Shown here piece after piece: positions 37,306-46,780 of a stretch of 64,000 bases of DNA. Numbering within the stretch: the first letter of the stretch is position 1; the number at the start of each line of letters is the position of its first letter. Origin of the DNA: Porcincola sp945869225 (GTDB lineage: Bacteria > Bacillota > Clostridia > Lachnospirales > Lachnospiraceae); contig NZ_JBQKGW010000001.1 in assembly GCF_052118625.1 (NCBI RefSeq), positions 237,010 through 301,009 on the forward strand. The letters are read 5' to 3'. The notes under the pieces are model-generated. The model saw only the letters and a program-made list of their open reading frames with translations, was not told the DNA's origin and made no database searches. Both the position numbers and the translations under genes were made by a program.

Positions 37306-40194
37306 TCAGATTCTTTGAACCCGCAGACTCTTCAGTATCAGTCCGCTCTGGCCAAAATGAAGCCTCATGACGCTGTTTCTGGTTGTGGAAAAGAATGTCG
37401 CTGTCTTTACAGCCTCACTTCCTTCGCCGCCCCCGAACATCCACTCTGCAACCGGAATGGTCGTAAAGAACAGACTTACCGGGATCTGGGCAAGCACACC
37501 GGACGCAGACGCAGCCTTGAGCTCAATCTGGTAGCGGGTTCTTGGTGTGACCTGCAGGCCGAACAGATAGTCTCCTCCGCGCTGTGGAAGGACCGCAGAC
37601 AGATCAAGCTCAAGTCCTTCCGGCGGAACCGGATGAAACGTCACACTCTCGACCGCAGAAAGATCCTCCCCCTCCGGGACACTCTCCACTGTAACTTCAG
37701 TCGGATGGCCCAGCAGGCGCCTCATGGCTTCAGTCTTCATTACAAACCGGCATATATTCATGGCGCAGCGCTGAAGCTCCGCCCGGGTCAGCCTTCCTTC
37801 CCGCAGAGCTGAAAGCGTGGTCGGCTCACCGGCTTCTTCATCCTCGGACGGTACAATCTTCTCCCCGTCCGGGACGACCATATACAGGTCATTCTGAGCG
37901 CGGACCATCGGACTGAAATCATACGTTTTTCCGGCGATGCTCCGCTTAAGCCGCCGCACATCTTCCCCCTCTGCCTTTCCTGTCCCCGGCTCAGACGTCT
38001 CATAAGGATCCATCTCTGACGGATCTTCGCTCATTGCAGCCCACCAGTCCGTCATGACAATGCCGTCAAATCCCCATTCATTGCGCAGAATGGTCGTGGT
38101 CAGATCATAGAGCGAGGCTGTATGGATACCGTTTACCTTCCCGTAGGTCGTCATCAGCGCATCTGCTCCGCCTTCCCTGACCGCAATCTCAAAAGGTCTC
38201 AGGTAGATTTCCCGCAGCGCTCTTCCGGATACGACACTGTCAAGCTCATGACGCCTGGTCTCACGGTTGTTTGCGCAGAAATGCTTCAGAACGCCGGTTA
38301 CTCCGCTCTGATGCAGCCCGCGCAGCTGAGCAGCCGCCATCTCTCCTGCCAGATAAGGGTCCTCCGAAAAATATTCGAAGTTTCTTCCGTTCAGCGGATT
38401 TCTGTGAATGTTGACACCTGGTCCCAGAACACAGTCCACCCGGTTTTTAACCATTTCCAGGCCAAGGAAGGAAAACAGCTGTTCATTCAGCTCCCGGTCA
38501 AATGTGCATGCCAGCATCGTTCCATTCGGAAGAGAAAACGCATGGTCCCCGCAGTCGAGACGCATCCCGCTCGGTCCATCATCGCAGCACACAGCGGGGA
38601 TCCCGAAATCACGAAGGCGTTTTGTGACGCCGCCGAAGGCTGCTGCCGTCCCTGGCGTCACAAGGGGACTTCCCATTCCCTCTCCACGGATGATGGCGCA
38701 CAAGTCCTCATCCGAGAGCTGTGCAATGAAGTCTTCCATCCTGCAGGATCCATCCTCTACATCCGACAGCTTCAGCCCCCGGTTTCCAGTCTGGGCTGTC
38801 TCTCCCGGAAGATTTTCATAAATCCGTTTTTCCACATCGATGCTTCGAAGCGGCGTTTCCTCGTACACAAGGTGGACTTCCCCGCTCTCTTCGCTCATCG
38901 CCATTCGGTCAAATTTGCAGACGGGCGCCAGCGCTTCCTCTTCCTGGAGAACCATCCAGTCTTCAGACAGTGTAAAGGCGCCGTCCTCGGAGTCCAGAAT
39001 CACCGCATCCCGGACATTCTCTCCTACATACAGGTCGTAACGCCCTGCCTCCAGCACCCAGGCTGAAATCTCGGCTGTTTTTCCGCTTTCATCGAAGGAG
39101 GCGAAGCTTCTGACCGGGATCTGGATCTGAAGCGTCTGGCTCTCGCCCGGCTTCAACAGCCTCGTCTTTTCAAACCCGACCAGCACTCTTGCCGGTTTTC
39201 CAAGCGTTCCCTGGGGCGCCTGCGCATATACCTGCACGACTTCCCGCCCGGCAGCATGGCCTGTATTCGTCACCTCTGCTTCCAGATCGACAGACAGTCT
39301 TGCGAGCGGCTCGCTCTGCTTTTTCCGGGCGCGGATACTGAACGTTGTATAGGAAAGCCCGTATCCGAACGGATACAGTACCTTATCCTTTGCGACCGTC
39401 TCAAAGAAGCGGTATCCCACGTAGATATCTTCCTGATAGACATCCCTCACGCCTGTGCCGAAGCTGCCGGAAGACGGATAGTCCTCAATCCGTTCCGCGA
39501 CCGTATCGGTCAGGTGGCCGGAAGGACTGACACGGCCGGTCAGAACATCCACGACGCCAAGGCCGCCGACCATGCCGCCCTGCCAGACATAAAGAACCGC
39601 ATCCGGCTTGATTTCATCCGCAAACCGCATATCGATGACATTTCCGGTATTCAGCAGAACGACCATCCTTGAAAATGCTCCACGGACCGTTCTCAGCATG
39701 TCCAGCTCCGTCTCCGTGAGCAGAAACGACCCGGGCTCTGCCCTGTTGTCTCTGTCCTCCCCTGCTGTCCTTCCAATCACAACGATCGCCGTCCGGCTGT
39801 CCTGGCCTGCCTGCTTCGCAGTTTCCCTGTCAAGCGGCATCTCTGCCTGAGACCACGGGTCCTTTCCCCATCCTTCCCCTGCTTCAAATGGATGTTCGTC
39901 CACGTAACGGTCGTACAGATGCAGAACAGAACGATTCAGCCTGATCGAAGGCTCATGCTCAAGCGCCTCACGAATGGATACCACATGGGAGACATTCACC
40001 ATTCCGCCTGAGCCTGTCCCGCTCTTGTAATAGCACAGCTGGCTGACCCCGAAAAGCGCCACCGTCTCCCCTTCCGGAAGCGGAAGGACTGCCTTCTCAT
40101 TGCGCAGCAGAACGATGCCGTCTGCCGCGGCCTGCCGCGCACACTTTGTATAACGTTCCCAGTCTAGCGTCTGCAATCGGGTGGGTATGTCCAT
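37306..40194 (-). CDS. GH3 beta-glycosidase with permuted domain order
   Basis: A 962-residue family 3 glycosidase whose domains are in reverse order. The alpha/beta sandwich domain comes first (DGIVLLRNEKAVLPLPEGE near residue 25), then a fibronectin-III-like domain (about 280-400, preceded by YPFGYGLSYTTF). The TIM barrel follows, with DDGPSGMR, KHFCANNRETRRH and nucleophile D716 in MTDWWA. About 130 residues at the end form an extra beta-rich domain. It has no signal peptide and is probably cytosolic. I use the ATG at 40194; the spacing to GGAGGAG is long, so the start is uncertain. HAD and methyltransferase genes follow closely. Confidence 0.88.
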   Translation of the reverse strand: MDIPTRLQTLDWERYTKCARQAAADGIVLLRNEKAVLPLPEGETVALFGVSQLCYYKSGTGSGGMVNVSHVVSIREALEHEPSIRLNRSVLHLYDRYVDEHPFEAGEGWGKDPWSQAEMPLDRETAKQAGQDSRTAIVVIGRTAGEDRDNRAEPGSFLLTETELDMLRTVRGAFSRMVVLLNTGNVIDMRFADEIKPDAVLYVWQGGMVGGLGVVDVLTGRVSPSGHLTDTVAERIEDYPSSGSFGTGVRDVYQEDIYVGYRFFETVAKDKVLYPFGYGLSYTTFSIRARKKQSEPLARLSVDLEAEVTNTGHAAGREVVQVYAQAPQGTLGKPARVLVGFEKTRLLKPGESQTLQIQIPVRSFASFDESGKTAEISAWVLEAGRYDLYVGENVRDAVILDSEDGAFTLSEDWMVLQEEEALAPVCKFDRMAMSEESGEVHLVYEETPLRSIDVEKRIYENLPGETAQTGNRGLKLSDVEDGSCRMEDFIAQLSDEDLCAIIRGEGMGSPLVTPGTAAAFGGVTKRLRDFGIPAVCCDDGPSGMRLDCGDHAFSLPNGTMLACTFDRELNEQLFSFLGLEMVKNRVDCVLGPGVNIHRNPLNGRNFEYFSEDPYLAGEMAAAQLRGLHQSGVTGVLKHFCANNRETRRHELDSVVSGRALREIYLRPFEIAVREGGADALMTTYGKVNGIHTASLYDLTTTILRNEWGFDGIVMTDWWAAMSEDPSEMDPYETSEPGTGKAEGEDVRRLKRSIAGKTYDFSPMVRAQNDLYMVVPDGEKIVPSEDEEAGEPTTLSALREGRLTRAELQRCAMNICRFVMKTEAMRRLLGHPTEVTVESVPEGEDLSAVESVTFHPVPPEGLELDLSAVLPQRGGDYLFGLQVTPRTRYQIELKAASASGVLAQIPVSLFFTTIPVAEWMFGGGEGSEAVKTATFFSTTRNSVMRLHFGQSGLILKSLRVQRI

Positions 40195-40226
40195 ATTCTT
40201 CTGTTTCTCCTCCATTTCAAGAAAGG

Positions 40227-40249
40227 CCGCCGGAAATGAATTCCGGCGG
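40227..40249 (-). terminator. Stem-loop after rubredoxin
   Basis: A perfect 9-bp stem, CCGCCGGAA-ATGAA-TTCCGGCGG, lies 30 nt past the rubredoxin stop. On the minus strand CCTTTCTT follows, a moderate T tract. Confidence 0.55.
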
Positions 40250-40278
40250 TCCTTCATCTCTTGCTTCTTGCCCAGCTC

Positions 40279-40437
40279 TCAGTCAGCGTCGCTGAACTCA
40301 TCCTTGCCTGCGCCGCAGATCGGGCAGACAAAATCATCCGGGATATCCTCCCACTTTGTTCCAGGAGCGATTCCGCCCTCCGGATACCCTTCTGCCTCGT
40401 CATACTCCCAGCCGCAGACATCGCAAACCTTTTTCAT
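40279..40437 (-). CDS. Rubredoxin
   Basis: A 52-residue rubredoxin, with Fe(SCys)4 ligands C5, C8, C38 and C41 in VCDVCGW and FVCPICGAG. It carries single electrons in the cytoplasm, often to flavodiiron proteins or superoxide reductase. The ATG at 40437 has AGGAGG 8 nt upstream. It lies directly downstream of a flavodiiron gene that already ends in its own rubredoxin domain. Confidence 0.96.
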   Translation of the reverse strand: MKKVCDVCGWEYDEAEGYPEGGIAPGTKWEDIPDDFVCPICGAGKDEFSDAD

Positions 40438-40562
40438 GTTGTGATCCTCCTGTTCCATCTTTGAGTTCCAGGTCATGAATGACTCTGGATCATATTTGTC
40501 TTCAGATAATGGTATAGTTGCCTAAAGCGCAGCATTTGTCAAGTAAAACAATCCTGAAGCCG

Positions 40563-42434
40563 TCACTGCAGTTTTTCGAAATCACTCGCCGGATGCTTGC
40601 AGATCGGGCAGATAAAGTCTGGCGGAAGGACCTCCCCCTCATAGACATATCCGCAGATTCTGCAGACCCAGCCCACCTTCTTCTCTTCCACAGGCTGTGG
40701 CTTCGGCTTGATGTGGGCAAAGTAATACTCATACGTCACAGACGGGACATCCGAAAGAACTCTGCACTCCGTGACCTCTGCGATAAAGACGGTATGCGTC
40801 TCAAATTCGACTTCCTGAACAACCTTCGCGGAAAGGAGCGCATTCGTTCCCCTTGTCACATAGGTCAGTCCATTCGCAGACCGGCTGTAATCCGTGAAAT
40901 CAGCAAACTTGTCCGCAGACTTTCCACTCTGGAAGCCAAATTGCCTGAACAGATCGAAGGTTGCATCCTGTGCCAGAATAGAAACATTGAACACCCCGGC
41001 CTTCTTGATCATATCATGCGTATAGCCGTTCCGGTTGACCGCCACCTGGATCCGGTTCGGCTTCTCTGTAACCTGGATCACCGTATTGACGATGCACCCG
41101 TTATCCTTCTCCCCATCCCTCGCTGTCAGAATGAAAAGACCATAGCTGAGCTTGAACATCGCCTTGGGGTCCAGCACCGGTGCGCCGACGTCTGTTCCTC
41201 CGCCCTTCTCGTCTGTCTTTGTGACTTCTGTTTTTTTCGGAATGGTCGCATCAATGGCGTCCGCAATCACATCCAGCTGTGACAGCTGATCTTCCTTCAG
41301 CGCGGACTTGATCGTCAGCGTCTCGTTGAGCACGTTGAGATTCTTGCACCTCTCGAGCAGTTCCCGCATCAGCTTGCCGCTGGTCGGGGCCCAGGAACCA
41401 TTCTCGATGACAGCAACCGTGCGGTTCTGGATGTTATGCTCAACCAGGTCATAAAGGAAAGCTTCCATCTGAACAAAGATGCCTGCATTGTACGTTGTCG
41501 ACGCCAGCACCAGATGACTGTACTTGAAGACGGCAGAAATAATCTCCGACGGCGGTGTCACGGAGGTGTCAAACATCACCGTCTTAATGCCCTTCTCCCG
41601 CAGACGGACTGCCAGGCACTCTGCAGCATTCTCGGTGTGATGATAGACAGAGGCATAGGCGATGACGACACCTGTCTCCTCCGGCTTGTAGGCTGCCCAG
41701 TGCTGATACTTGTCAATATAATCTCCGATGCTCTTCCGCCATACAAAACCATGCAGCGGGCACAGATACTTGATGTCAAGCCCTGACGCCTTCTTCAGCG
41801 CAGCCGTCACCTGTGTTCCGTATTTTCCGACAATGTTGCTGTAGTATCTTCTGGCTTCATCCAGGTAATCCCTCATGAAGTCTACTTCATCCGCAAACAG
41901 GGCACCGTTCAGCGCACCGAAGGTGCCGAATGCGTCCGCCGAAAACAGCGTTCCGCTCGTCTTGTCATAGGTCATCATGACCTCCGGCCAGTGAACCATC
42001 GGCGCGTTGACAAACGTGAGCTCATGCCTGCCGGCAGAGAAGACATCCCCTTCCTTCACAAGATGGACCCTGTCCTCAACATCGAACGTGAAAAACTGCT
42101 TCATCAACGTCTTCGTCTTGCTGTTGCAGATGATCCGGACATCCGGATATCTTCTGATCAGCTCCTCAAGCGTTGCGGAGTGATCCGGTTCCATATGGTG
42201 GACAATCACATAATCAAGATGCCTTCCGTCCAGCACCTTCTCCACATTCTCAAAGAACACCGTTGCGACGGCGGCATCCACCGTGTCGCACAGAACCGTC
42301 TTCTCATCCAGGAGCAGATAAGAATTATAAGAAACGCCATCCGGAACAGAGTACACTCCCTCGAACATTGCCAGGCGCCTGTCATTCGCTCCTACCCAGT
42401 ACAGGTCGTCCATCACTTTTCTGTAACAGTACAT
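40563..42434 (-). CDS. Flavodiiron protein with flavin-reductase and rubredoxin domains
   Basis: A 623-residue protein with four parts. Residues 1-250 form a beta-lactamase-like diiron domain with ligands H80, E82, D84, H85, H148, D167 and H228 (the HxExDH pattern). Residues 255-395 are a flavodoxin. Residues 430-580 resemble a flavin reductase with split-barrel fold. The last 40 residues are a rubredoxin (CRICG and CPICK). Such proteins reduce O2 to water, or NO to N2O, and the fused modules should carry electrons from NAD(P)H internally. AAAGGA precedes the ATG at 42434. Confidence 0.94.
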   Translation of the reverse strand: MYCYRKVMDDLYWVGANDRRLAMFEGVYSVPDGVSYNSYLLLDEKTVLCDTVDAAVATVFFENVEKVLDGRHLDYVIVHHMEPDHSATLEELIRRYPDVRIICNSKTKTLMKQFFTFDVEDRVHLVKEGDVFSAGRHELTFVNAPMVHWPEVMMTYDKTSGTLFSADAFGTFGALNGALFADEVDFMRDYLDEARRYYSNIVGKYGTQVTAALKKASGLDIKYLCPLHGFVWRKSIGDYIDKYQHWAAYKPEETGVVIAYASVYHHTENAAECLAVRLREKGIKTVMFDTSVTPPSEIISAVFKYSHLVLASTTYNAGIFVQMEAFLYDLVEHNIQNRTVAVIENGSWAPTSGKLMRELLERCKNLNVLNETLTIKSALKEDQLSQLDVIADAIDATIPKKTEVTKTDEKGGGTDVGAPVLDPKAMFKLSYGLFILTARDGEKDNGCIVNTVIQVTEKPNRIQVAVNRNGYTHDMIKKAGVFNVSILAQDATFDLFRQFGFQSGKSADKFADFTDYSRSANGLTYVTRGTNALLSAKVVQEVEFETHTVFIAEVTECRVLSDVPSVTYEYYFAHIKPKPQPVEEKKVGWVCRICGYVYEGEVLPPDFICPICKHPASDFEKLQ

Positions 42435-42511
42435 GTTCTTTTCCTTTCCAGCTTTCAGCCTGATGATGTGCCTTACAGGCACTCCATCTCACAGTTCCCG
42501 CAGATGCCGTC

Positions 42512-42527
42512 ATTATAGCATGAACAG
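42512..42527 (-). promoter_or_regulatory. Extended -10 promoter of the flavodiiron gene
   Basis: The minus strand reads CTGTTCATGCTATAAT: consensus TATAAT with an extended TGC and a weak -35. Transcription would start about 70 nt before the ATG. Confidence 0.6.
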
Positions 42528-42585
42528 ACCGGTGCCGCACCCGTTTTTGTGAAATATTCCTGTTTTTGTCCTGTTGTTTCCGGGC

Positions 42586-42625
42586 GAAAAAAACAGACCC
42601 GCTCCGCCACATGGAGGGGTCTGTC
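42586..42625 (-). terminator. dnaJ operon terminator
   Basis: On the minus strand, ACAGACCCCTCC and GGAGCGGGTCTGT form a hairpin that runs into seven T, 17 nt after the dnaJ stop. It closes the hrcA-grpE-dnaK-dnaJ operon. Confidence 0.9.
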
Positions 42626-42641
42626 TCTGCCGCCGGATGGT

Positions 42642-43841
42642 TCAGCCATCCAGCGCATCCTTCATCCGATCAACAAAACTTTTTTTCTTTTTCTTCTTCC
42701 CTGTCTCAGGAGAAGCTCCCTTTGTTTCATCCTCACTGCTGGAAAGACTTCTGTCCGATGCCGCGTCAAACTGCTCCAGAAGCTCCTTTGCCTCACTGCT
42801 GAGCTTCACCGGCGTGCGGACAATCAGCGTTACATACTGATCCCCCCGGCCGGCCCTGCCGCGCACGTCCGGAACACCCTTTCCTTTCAGGCGAACCCTT
42901 GTGCCGGACTGCGTTCCCGGCTTGACACTATATGAAATATCTCCGTCCACCGTGCGGATCATAATATCCGCCCCCAGCGCTGCCTGTGCGAACGAGATAT
43001 CTTTATTTGAGAACAGATCGAGATCCTGGCGCACAAACTGCGGGTCACGTGCAACGGATACCTCCACCAGAAGGTCTCCTCTTGGTCCTCCATTGACGCC
43101 TGGCTCACCCTTTTCCCGGATACGGATTGCCTGTCCGTCGTCAATTCCCGCTGGTATCCGGACCTCTATGGTCTTCTTGCTCATGACATAACCTGTTCCA
43201 TGGCAGTTCGGGCACTTGTCCTCGATCACCTTGCCGGTTCCGCGGCAGTCCGGGCAGGGCTGAACATTCTGCATCATCCCGAACATGGTCTGCTGCGTAT
43301 ACACAACCTGCCCTCTGCCCTTGCACTTCGGGCAGATCTTCGGAGCAGTCCCGGGCTTTGCACCTGTCCCATGGCAATTCGGGCACTCATCCTTGATCAT
43401 CACATCGATCGTCTTGGAACAGCCTTCGATCGACTCCATGAACGTAATGCTGACGTGCGTCCGGACATTCGCGCCCTGCATCGGGCGGTTCGGATTTGCA
43501 CTTCGTCTTCCGCCCCCGAACAAATCGCCGAAAATCCCTCCAAGTCCCAGGTCGCTGAAGATATCCTGGAAATCAGCAGAGTTAAAATCAAACCCACCGC
43601 CGCCGGCCGAGCCGTCGAATGCCGACATCCCGAACTGGTCATACTGTCTTCTCTTCTCTTCATTGCCGAGAACCGCATACGCCTCGGAAGCTTCTTTGAA
43701 CTTGTCCGCCGCTTCGGCATTGCCGGGATTCATATCCGGATGATATTTCTTCGCCAGCTGGCGATACGCCTTCTTGATCTCCTCTTCACTGGCATTCCTG
43801 CTGACGCCCAGCACTTCGTAGTAATCTCTCTTCTCTGCCAT
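42642..43841 (-). CDS. dnaJ: Chaperone DnaJ
   Basis: The 399-residue type I J-protein stimulates DnaK ATPase and delivers clients. The J domain (residues 1-65) has the HPD motif in KYHPDMNPGN, and a Gly/Phe-rich linker follows. Four zinc-binding CxxCxGxG repeats are CPNCHGTG, CPKCKGRG, CPDCRGTG and CPNCHGTG, near residues 140-215. Client-binding beta domains and a basic C-terminus (KKKKKKS) complete it. GGGAG precedes the ATG at 43841. Confidence 0.98.
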   Translation of the reverse strand: MAEKRDYYEVLGVSRNASEEEIKKAYRQLAKKYHPDMNPGNAEAADKFKEASEAYAVLGNEEKRRQYDQFGMSAFDGSAGGGGFDFNSADFQDIFSDLGLGGIFGDLFGGGRRSANPNRPMQGANVRTHVSITFMESIEGCSKTIDVMIKDECPNCHGTGAKPGTAPKICPKCKGRGQVVYTQQTMFGMMQNVQPCPDCRGTGKVIEDKCPNCHGTGYVMSKKTIEVRIPAGIDDGQAIRIREKGEPGVNGGPRGDLLVEVSVARDPQFVRQDLDLFSNKDISFAQAALGADIMIRTVDGDISYSVKPGTQSGTRVRLKGKGVPDVRGRAGRGDQYVTLIVRTPVKLSSEAKELLEQFDAASDRSLSSSEDETKGASPETGKKKKKKSFVDRMKDALDG

Positions 43842-43915
43842 ATAATCTCCCGATTGTTCCGGCTGCCCGCAGAACACTCTTTCCTGTTCCGCCGTATCCG
43901 GACATGGTTTAAGCC

Positions 43916-43938
43916 GCCGTCACACACTTCGTGACGGC
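43916..43938 (-). other. Stem-loop between dnaK and dnaJ
   Basis: A perfect 8-bp stem, GCCGTCAC-ACACTTC-GTGACGGC, lies in the 129-nt gap. There is no T tract, so it is more likely an RNA-stability or processing element than a terminator. Confidence 0.5.
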
Positions 43939-43970
43939 AGCTTCCTGTTTCAGATATCTGTTAATGCCTA

Positions 43971-45845
43971 TCAGACCTCACGGTAGTCGCCATCGACGAC
44001 ATCGTCATCCTTGCCGCCCTGGCTGCCGCCTGCATTCTGCGGGCCCGCCTGCGGGCCTGCGCCTGCGCCAGGCCCTGCCTGAGTCTGCGTCTGCTGATAT
44101 ACCTTCTCGAACAGCTTCTGCGCACTGTTCATCAGCTTCTCTCTTCCGGCCTTCAGCTCATTGACCTGCTCATCGGTAATATCATCCCCGCACTTTGCGA
44201 TGGTGTCCTTCAGAGACTTGAGATCTGCTTCAACTGCAGCCTTGTCTGCCGCATCAATCTTGTCACCGACCTCCTGCATTGCCTTCTCCGTCTGGAAGAC
44301 CATGGCATCTGCATCGTTCTTCGTATCGATGGCTTCCTTCTTCTTCTTGTCCTGTGCCTCATACTCAGCCGCCTCTTTGACAGCCTTGTTGATCTCATCA
44401 TCGGACATGTTGGAGCCGGAAGTAATCGTGATGTGCTGCTCTTTTCCGGTACCCAGATCCTTTGCGGAAACGTTCACGATGCCATTCGCATCGATATCAA
44501 ACGTGACCTCGATCTGCGGCACACCTCTTCTTGCTGGCGGGATACCATCGAGACGGAACTGTCCGAGGGTCTTGTTGTCACGGGCAAACTGACGCTCGCC
44601 CTGTACAACATGGATATCGACAGCGGTCTGATTATCCTCAGCAGTTGAGAAGACCTGGCTCTTTCTGGTCGGAATGGTCGTGTTTCTCGGGATCAGGACC
44701 GTCGACACACCGCCCAGCGTCTCGATTGCAAGAGACAGCGGAGTGACATCCAGCAGAAGGATATCGCCTGCGCCGGCATCCCCTGCCAGCTTGCCGCCCT
44801 GAATGGCTGCACCGATTGCCACGCACTCATCCGGGTTCAGATTCTTGCTCGGCTCCTTGCCGGTCAGTTCCCTGACCTTGTCCTGCACAGCCGGGATACG
44901 GGTCGAACCGCCGACCAGCAGAACCTTTCCAAGATCTGCGGCTGTAATGCCTGCATCTGCAAGTGCCTTTCTGACAGGCTCAGCAGTTGCATCAACCAGA
45001 TCTGCGGTCAGCTCGTCAAACTTTGCCTTTGTGAGATCCATCTCGAAGTGCTTCGGTCCGGTCTCATTAGCCGTAATGAACGGCAGGTTGATGTTGGTTG
45101 TCGTGGAGGAGGACAGCTCCTTCTTTGCCTTCTCGGCAGCCTCCTTCAGTCTCTGCATCGCCATCTTATCGCCGGAGAGGTCAATGCCTTCCTTTGCCTT
45201 GAAATCCTTCAGCATGTAGTCGACGATTCTCTTATCGAAATCATCGCCGCCCAGATGGTTGTTGCCGTTGGTTGCCAGAACCTCGATGACACCGTCACCG
45301 ATCTCGATGACAGACACATCGAAGGTGCCGCCGCCGAGGTCATACACCATGATCTTCTGCTCTTTCTCGTTGTCAAGGCCATATGCCAGTGCGGCTGCAG
45401 TCGGCTCGTTGATAATCCGCTTGACATCAAGGCCTGCGATCTTTCCGGCATCCTTTGTTGCCTGTCTCTGTGCATCGTTGAAGTATGCAGGGCAGGTAAT
45501 GACAGCCTCTGTCACCTTCTCGCCCAGGTATCCCTCCGCATCTGCCTTCAGCTTCTGAAGAATCATCGCGGAAATCTCCTGCGGAGAATACTTCTTATCG
45601 TCAATTGTAACTCTGTAATCGGAGCCCATGTGTCTCTTGATCGAAGACACGGTTCTGTCAGAGTTCGTCACAGCCTGGCGCTTAGCCGGCTCGCCGACCA
45701 GACGGTCGCCGTTCTTTGTAAATGCAACGATGGACGGCGTTGTGCGCTCTCCTTCGCTGTTTGCGATGACAGTCGGCTTGCCGCCTTCCATGACTGCCAC
45801 GCAGCTGTTTGTTGTACCAAGGTCAATTCCTATAATCTTTCCCAT
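43971..45845 (-). CDS. dnaK: Chaperone DnaK (Hsp70)
   Basis: The 624-residue ATP-dependent chaperone. The ATPase domain starts GKIIGIDLGTTNSC and carries VYDLGGGTFDVSV and LLVGGSTRIPAVQ. The substrate domain starts after the linker DILLLDVTPLSL near residue 375. The tail is Gly/Ala/Gln-rich and ends DDDVVDGDYREV. AGGAGG precedes the ATG at 45845; a longer frame upstream has no support. Confidence 0.99.
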   Translation of the reverse strand: MGKIIGIDLGTTNSCVAVMEGGKPTVIANSEGERTTPSIVAFTKNGDRLVGEPAKRQAVTNSDRTVSSIKRHMGSDYRVTIDDKKYSPQEISAMILQKLKADAEGYLGEKVTEAVITCPAYFNDAQRQATKDAGKIAGLDVKRIINEPTAAALAYGLDNEKEQKIMVYDLGGGTFDVSVIEIGDGVIEVLATNGNNHLGGDDFDKRIVDYMLKDFKAKEGIDLSGDKMAMQRLKEAAEKAKKELSSSTTTNINLPFITANETGPKHFEMDLTKAKFDELTADLVDATAEPVRKALADAGITAADLGKVLLVGGSTRIPAVQDKVRELTGKEPSKNLNPDECVAIGAAIQGGKLAGDAGAGDILLLDVTPLSLAIETLGGVSTVLIPRNTTIPTRKSQVFSTAEDNQTAVDIHVVQGERQFARDNKTLGQFRLDGIPPARRGVPQIEVTFDIDANGIVNVSAKDLGTGKEQHITITSGSNMSDDEINKAVKEAAEYEAQDKKKKEAIDTKNDADAMVFQTEKAMQEVGDKIDAADKAAVEADLKSLKDTIAKCGDDITDEQVNELKAGREKLMNSAQKLFEKVYQQTQTQAGPGAGAGPQAGPQNAGGSQGGKDDDVVDGDYREV

Positions 45846-46003
45846 AATGAAACCTCCTGGTGTTCTGCTGTTCGGTCTTGCTGTCCTTCTGCCGCCTCTT
45901 CCTCTCCGGAGATCCGCGGCACATGTCTGTAGTTCCGATATTGTCAACAGGATTGCGGAAGAATAACGCTTCCGTCCCGGTTTTTGTAATTAGAAAACAA
46001 AGA

Positions 46004-46756
46004 TCAGTTGGCAACCTTCACCATGCTGTGCCGGATGACCACATCGTTCAGCATGTAGCCTCTCTGGAACTCCTGCACGATGATGTTCTCACCGGCTGAC
46101 TCATCCTCACAATGCATGACCGCATTGTGGAAGTTCGGATCAAATGGTTTTCCGACCGCCTCAATCGGCCTGACGCCCAGTTCCTCGAGTGCCTTAGTCA
46201 GCTGCCTGTAAATCTTCTGCATGCCCTGGCGGAACGGATCCTCGCTCTCTTCCTTCATGTCTCCAAGGCCTCTCTCGAAGCTGTCCACAACCGGAAGAAT
46301 CTGCTCGATCACATCTCGCTTCCCCATGTCGAACATCGTCGCCTTCTCGCGGTCTGTCCGCTTCCGGAAGTTATCGAATTCCGCCATCTGGCGCCTGACC
46401 TGATCGGTCAGCTCCTCGATCTTCTGATCTCTCTGGTCCTTCTCTTTCCTTCCTTTGAAACCGAAGAACCCTTTTCCCCCACCTGTGCCGCTTTCAGAGG
46501 GAGAATCCTCTCCGGCATCAGATGCGTCCGCGGGCTTGTCCGCCTCCGCATCCGGGTTACGGTTCTGATCGGTCTTTGCAGCGTCTTCCTGTCCGTCGGG
46601 ACCTTCCGCCGCATGTTCTTTCTCCGGGTTCTGATCCGGCCTTCTGCTCTCTTCCTGCTTCTTTTCTTTCACATCCGGCTCTTCGCCATGTATCTCAATC
46701 CGGACGCCCCTGTCTTCTCCTCCAGGGCTGTTTTCCTGTCTTTCCTTCTCTGTCAT
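46004..46756 (-). CDS. grpE: GrpE with a long acidic N-terminal extension
   Basis: The 250-residue nucleotide exchange factor for DnaK. The conserved part is residues 105-250: a coiled coil (IEELTDQVRRQMAEFDNFRKRTDREK) and the beta domain with PFDPNFHNAVMHCED and GYMLNDVVIRHSMVKV. The first 100 residues are a disordered-looking run rich in Glu, Asp, Pro, Asn and Gly, longer than in most GrpE proteins (180-210 total). GGAGGCG precedes the ATG. Confidence 0.97.
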   Translation of the reverse strand: MTEKERQENSPGGEDRGVRIEIHGEEPDVKEKKQEESRRPDQNPEKEHAAEGPDGQEDAAKTDQNRNPDAEADKPADASDAGEDSPSESGTGGGKGFFGFKGRKEKDQRDQKIEELTDQVRRQMAEFDNFRKRTDREKATMFDMGKRDVIEQILPVVDSFERGLGDMKEESEDPFRQGMQKIYRQLTKALEELGVRPIEAVGKPFDPNFHNAVMHCEDESAGENIIVQEFQRGYMLNDVVIRHSMVKVAN

Positions 46757-46780
46757 CTTATCGCCTCCGCATTGCTTCTG

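Noticed and set aside
42473..42658. Cys-rich frame ending CSCYNDGICGNCEMECL
   Set aside because: The Cys pattern is tempting, but the only start lies in the dnaJ terminator region, and the TATAAT of the flavodiiron promoter is inside the Cys stretch.
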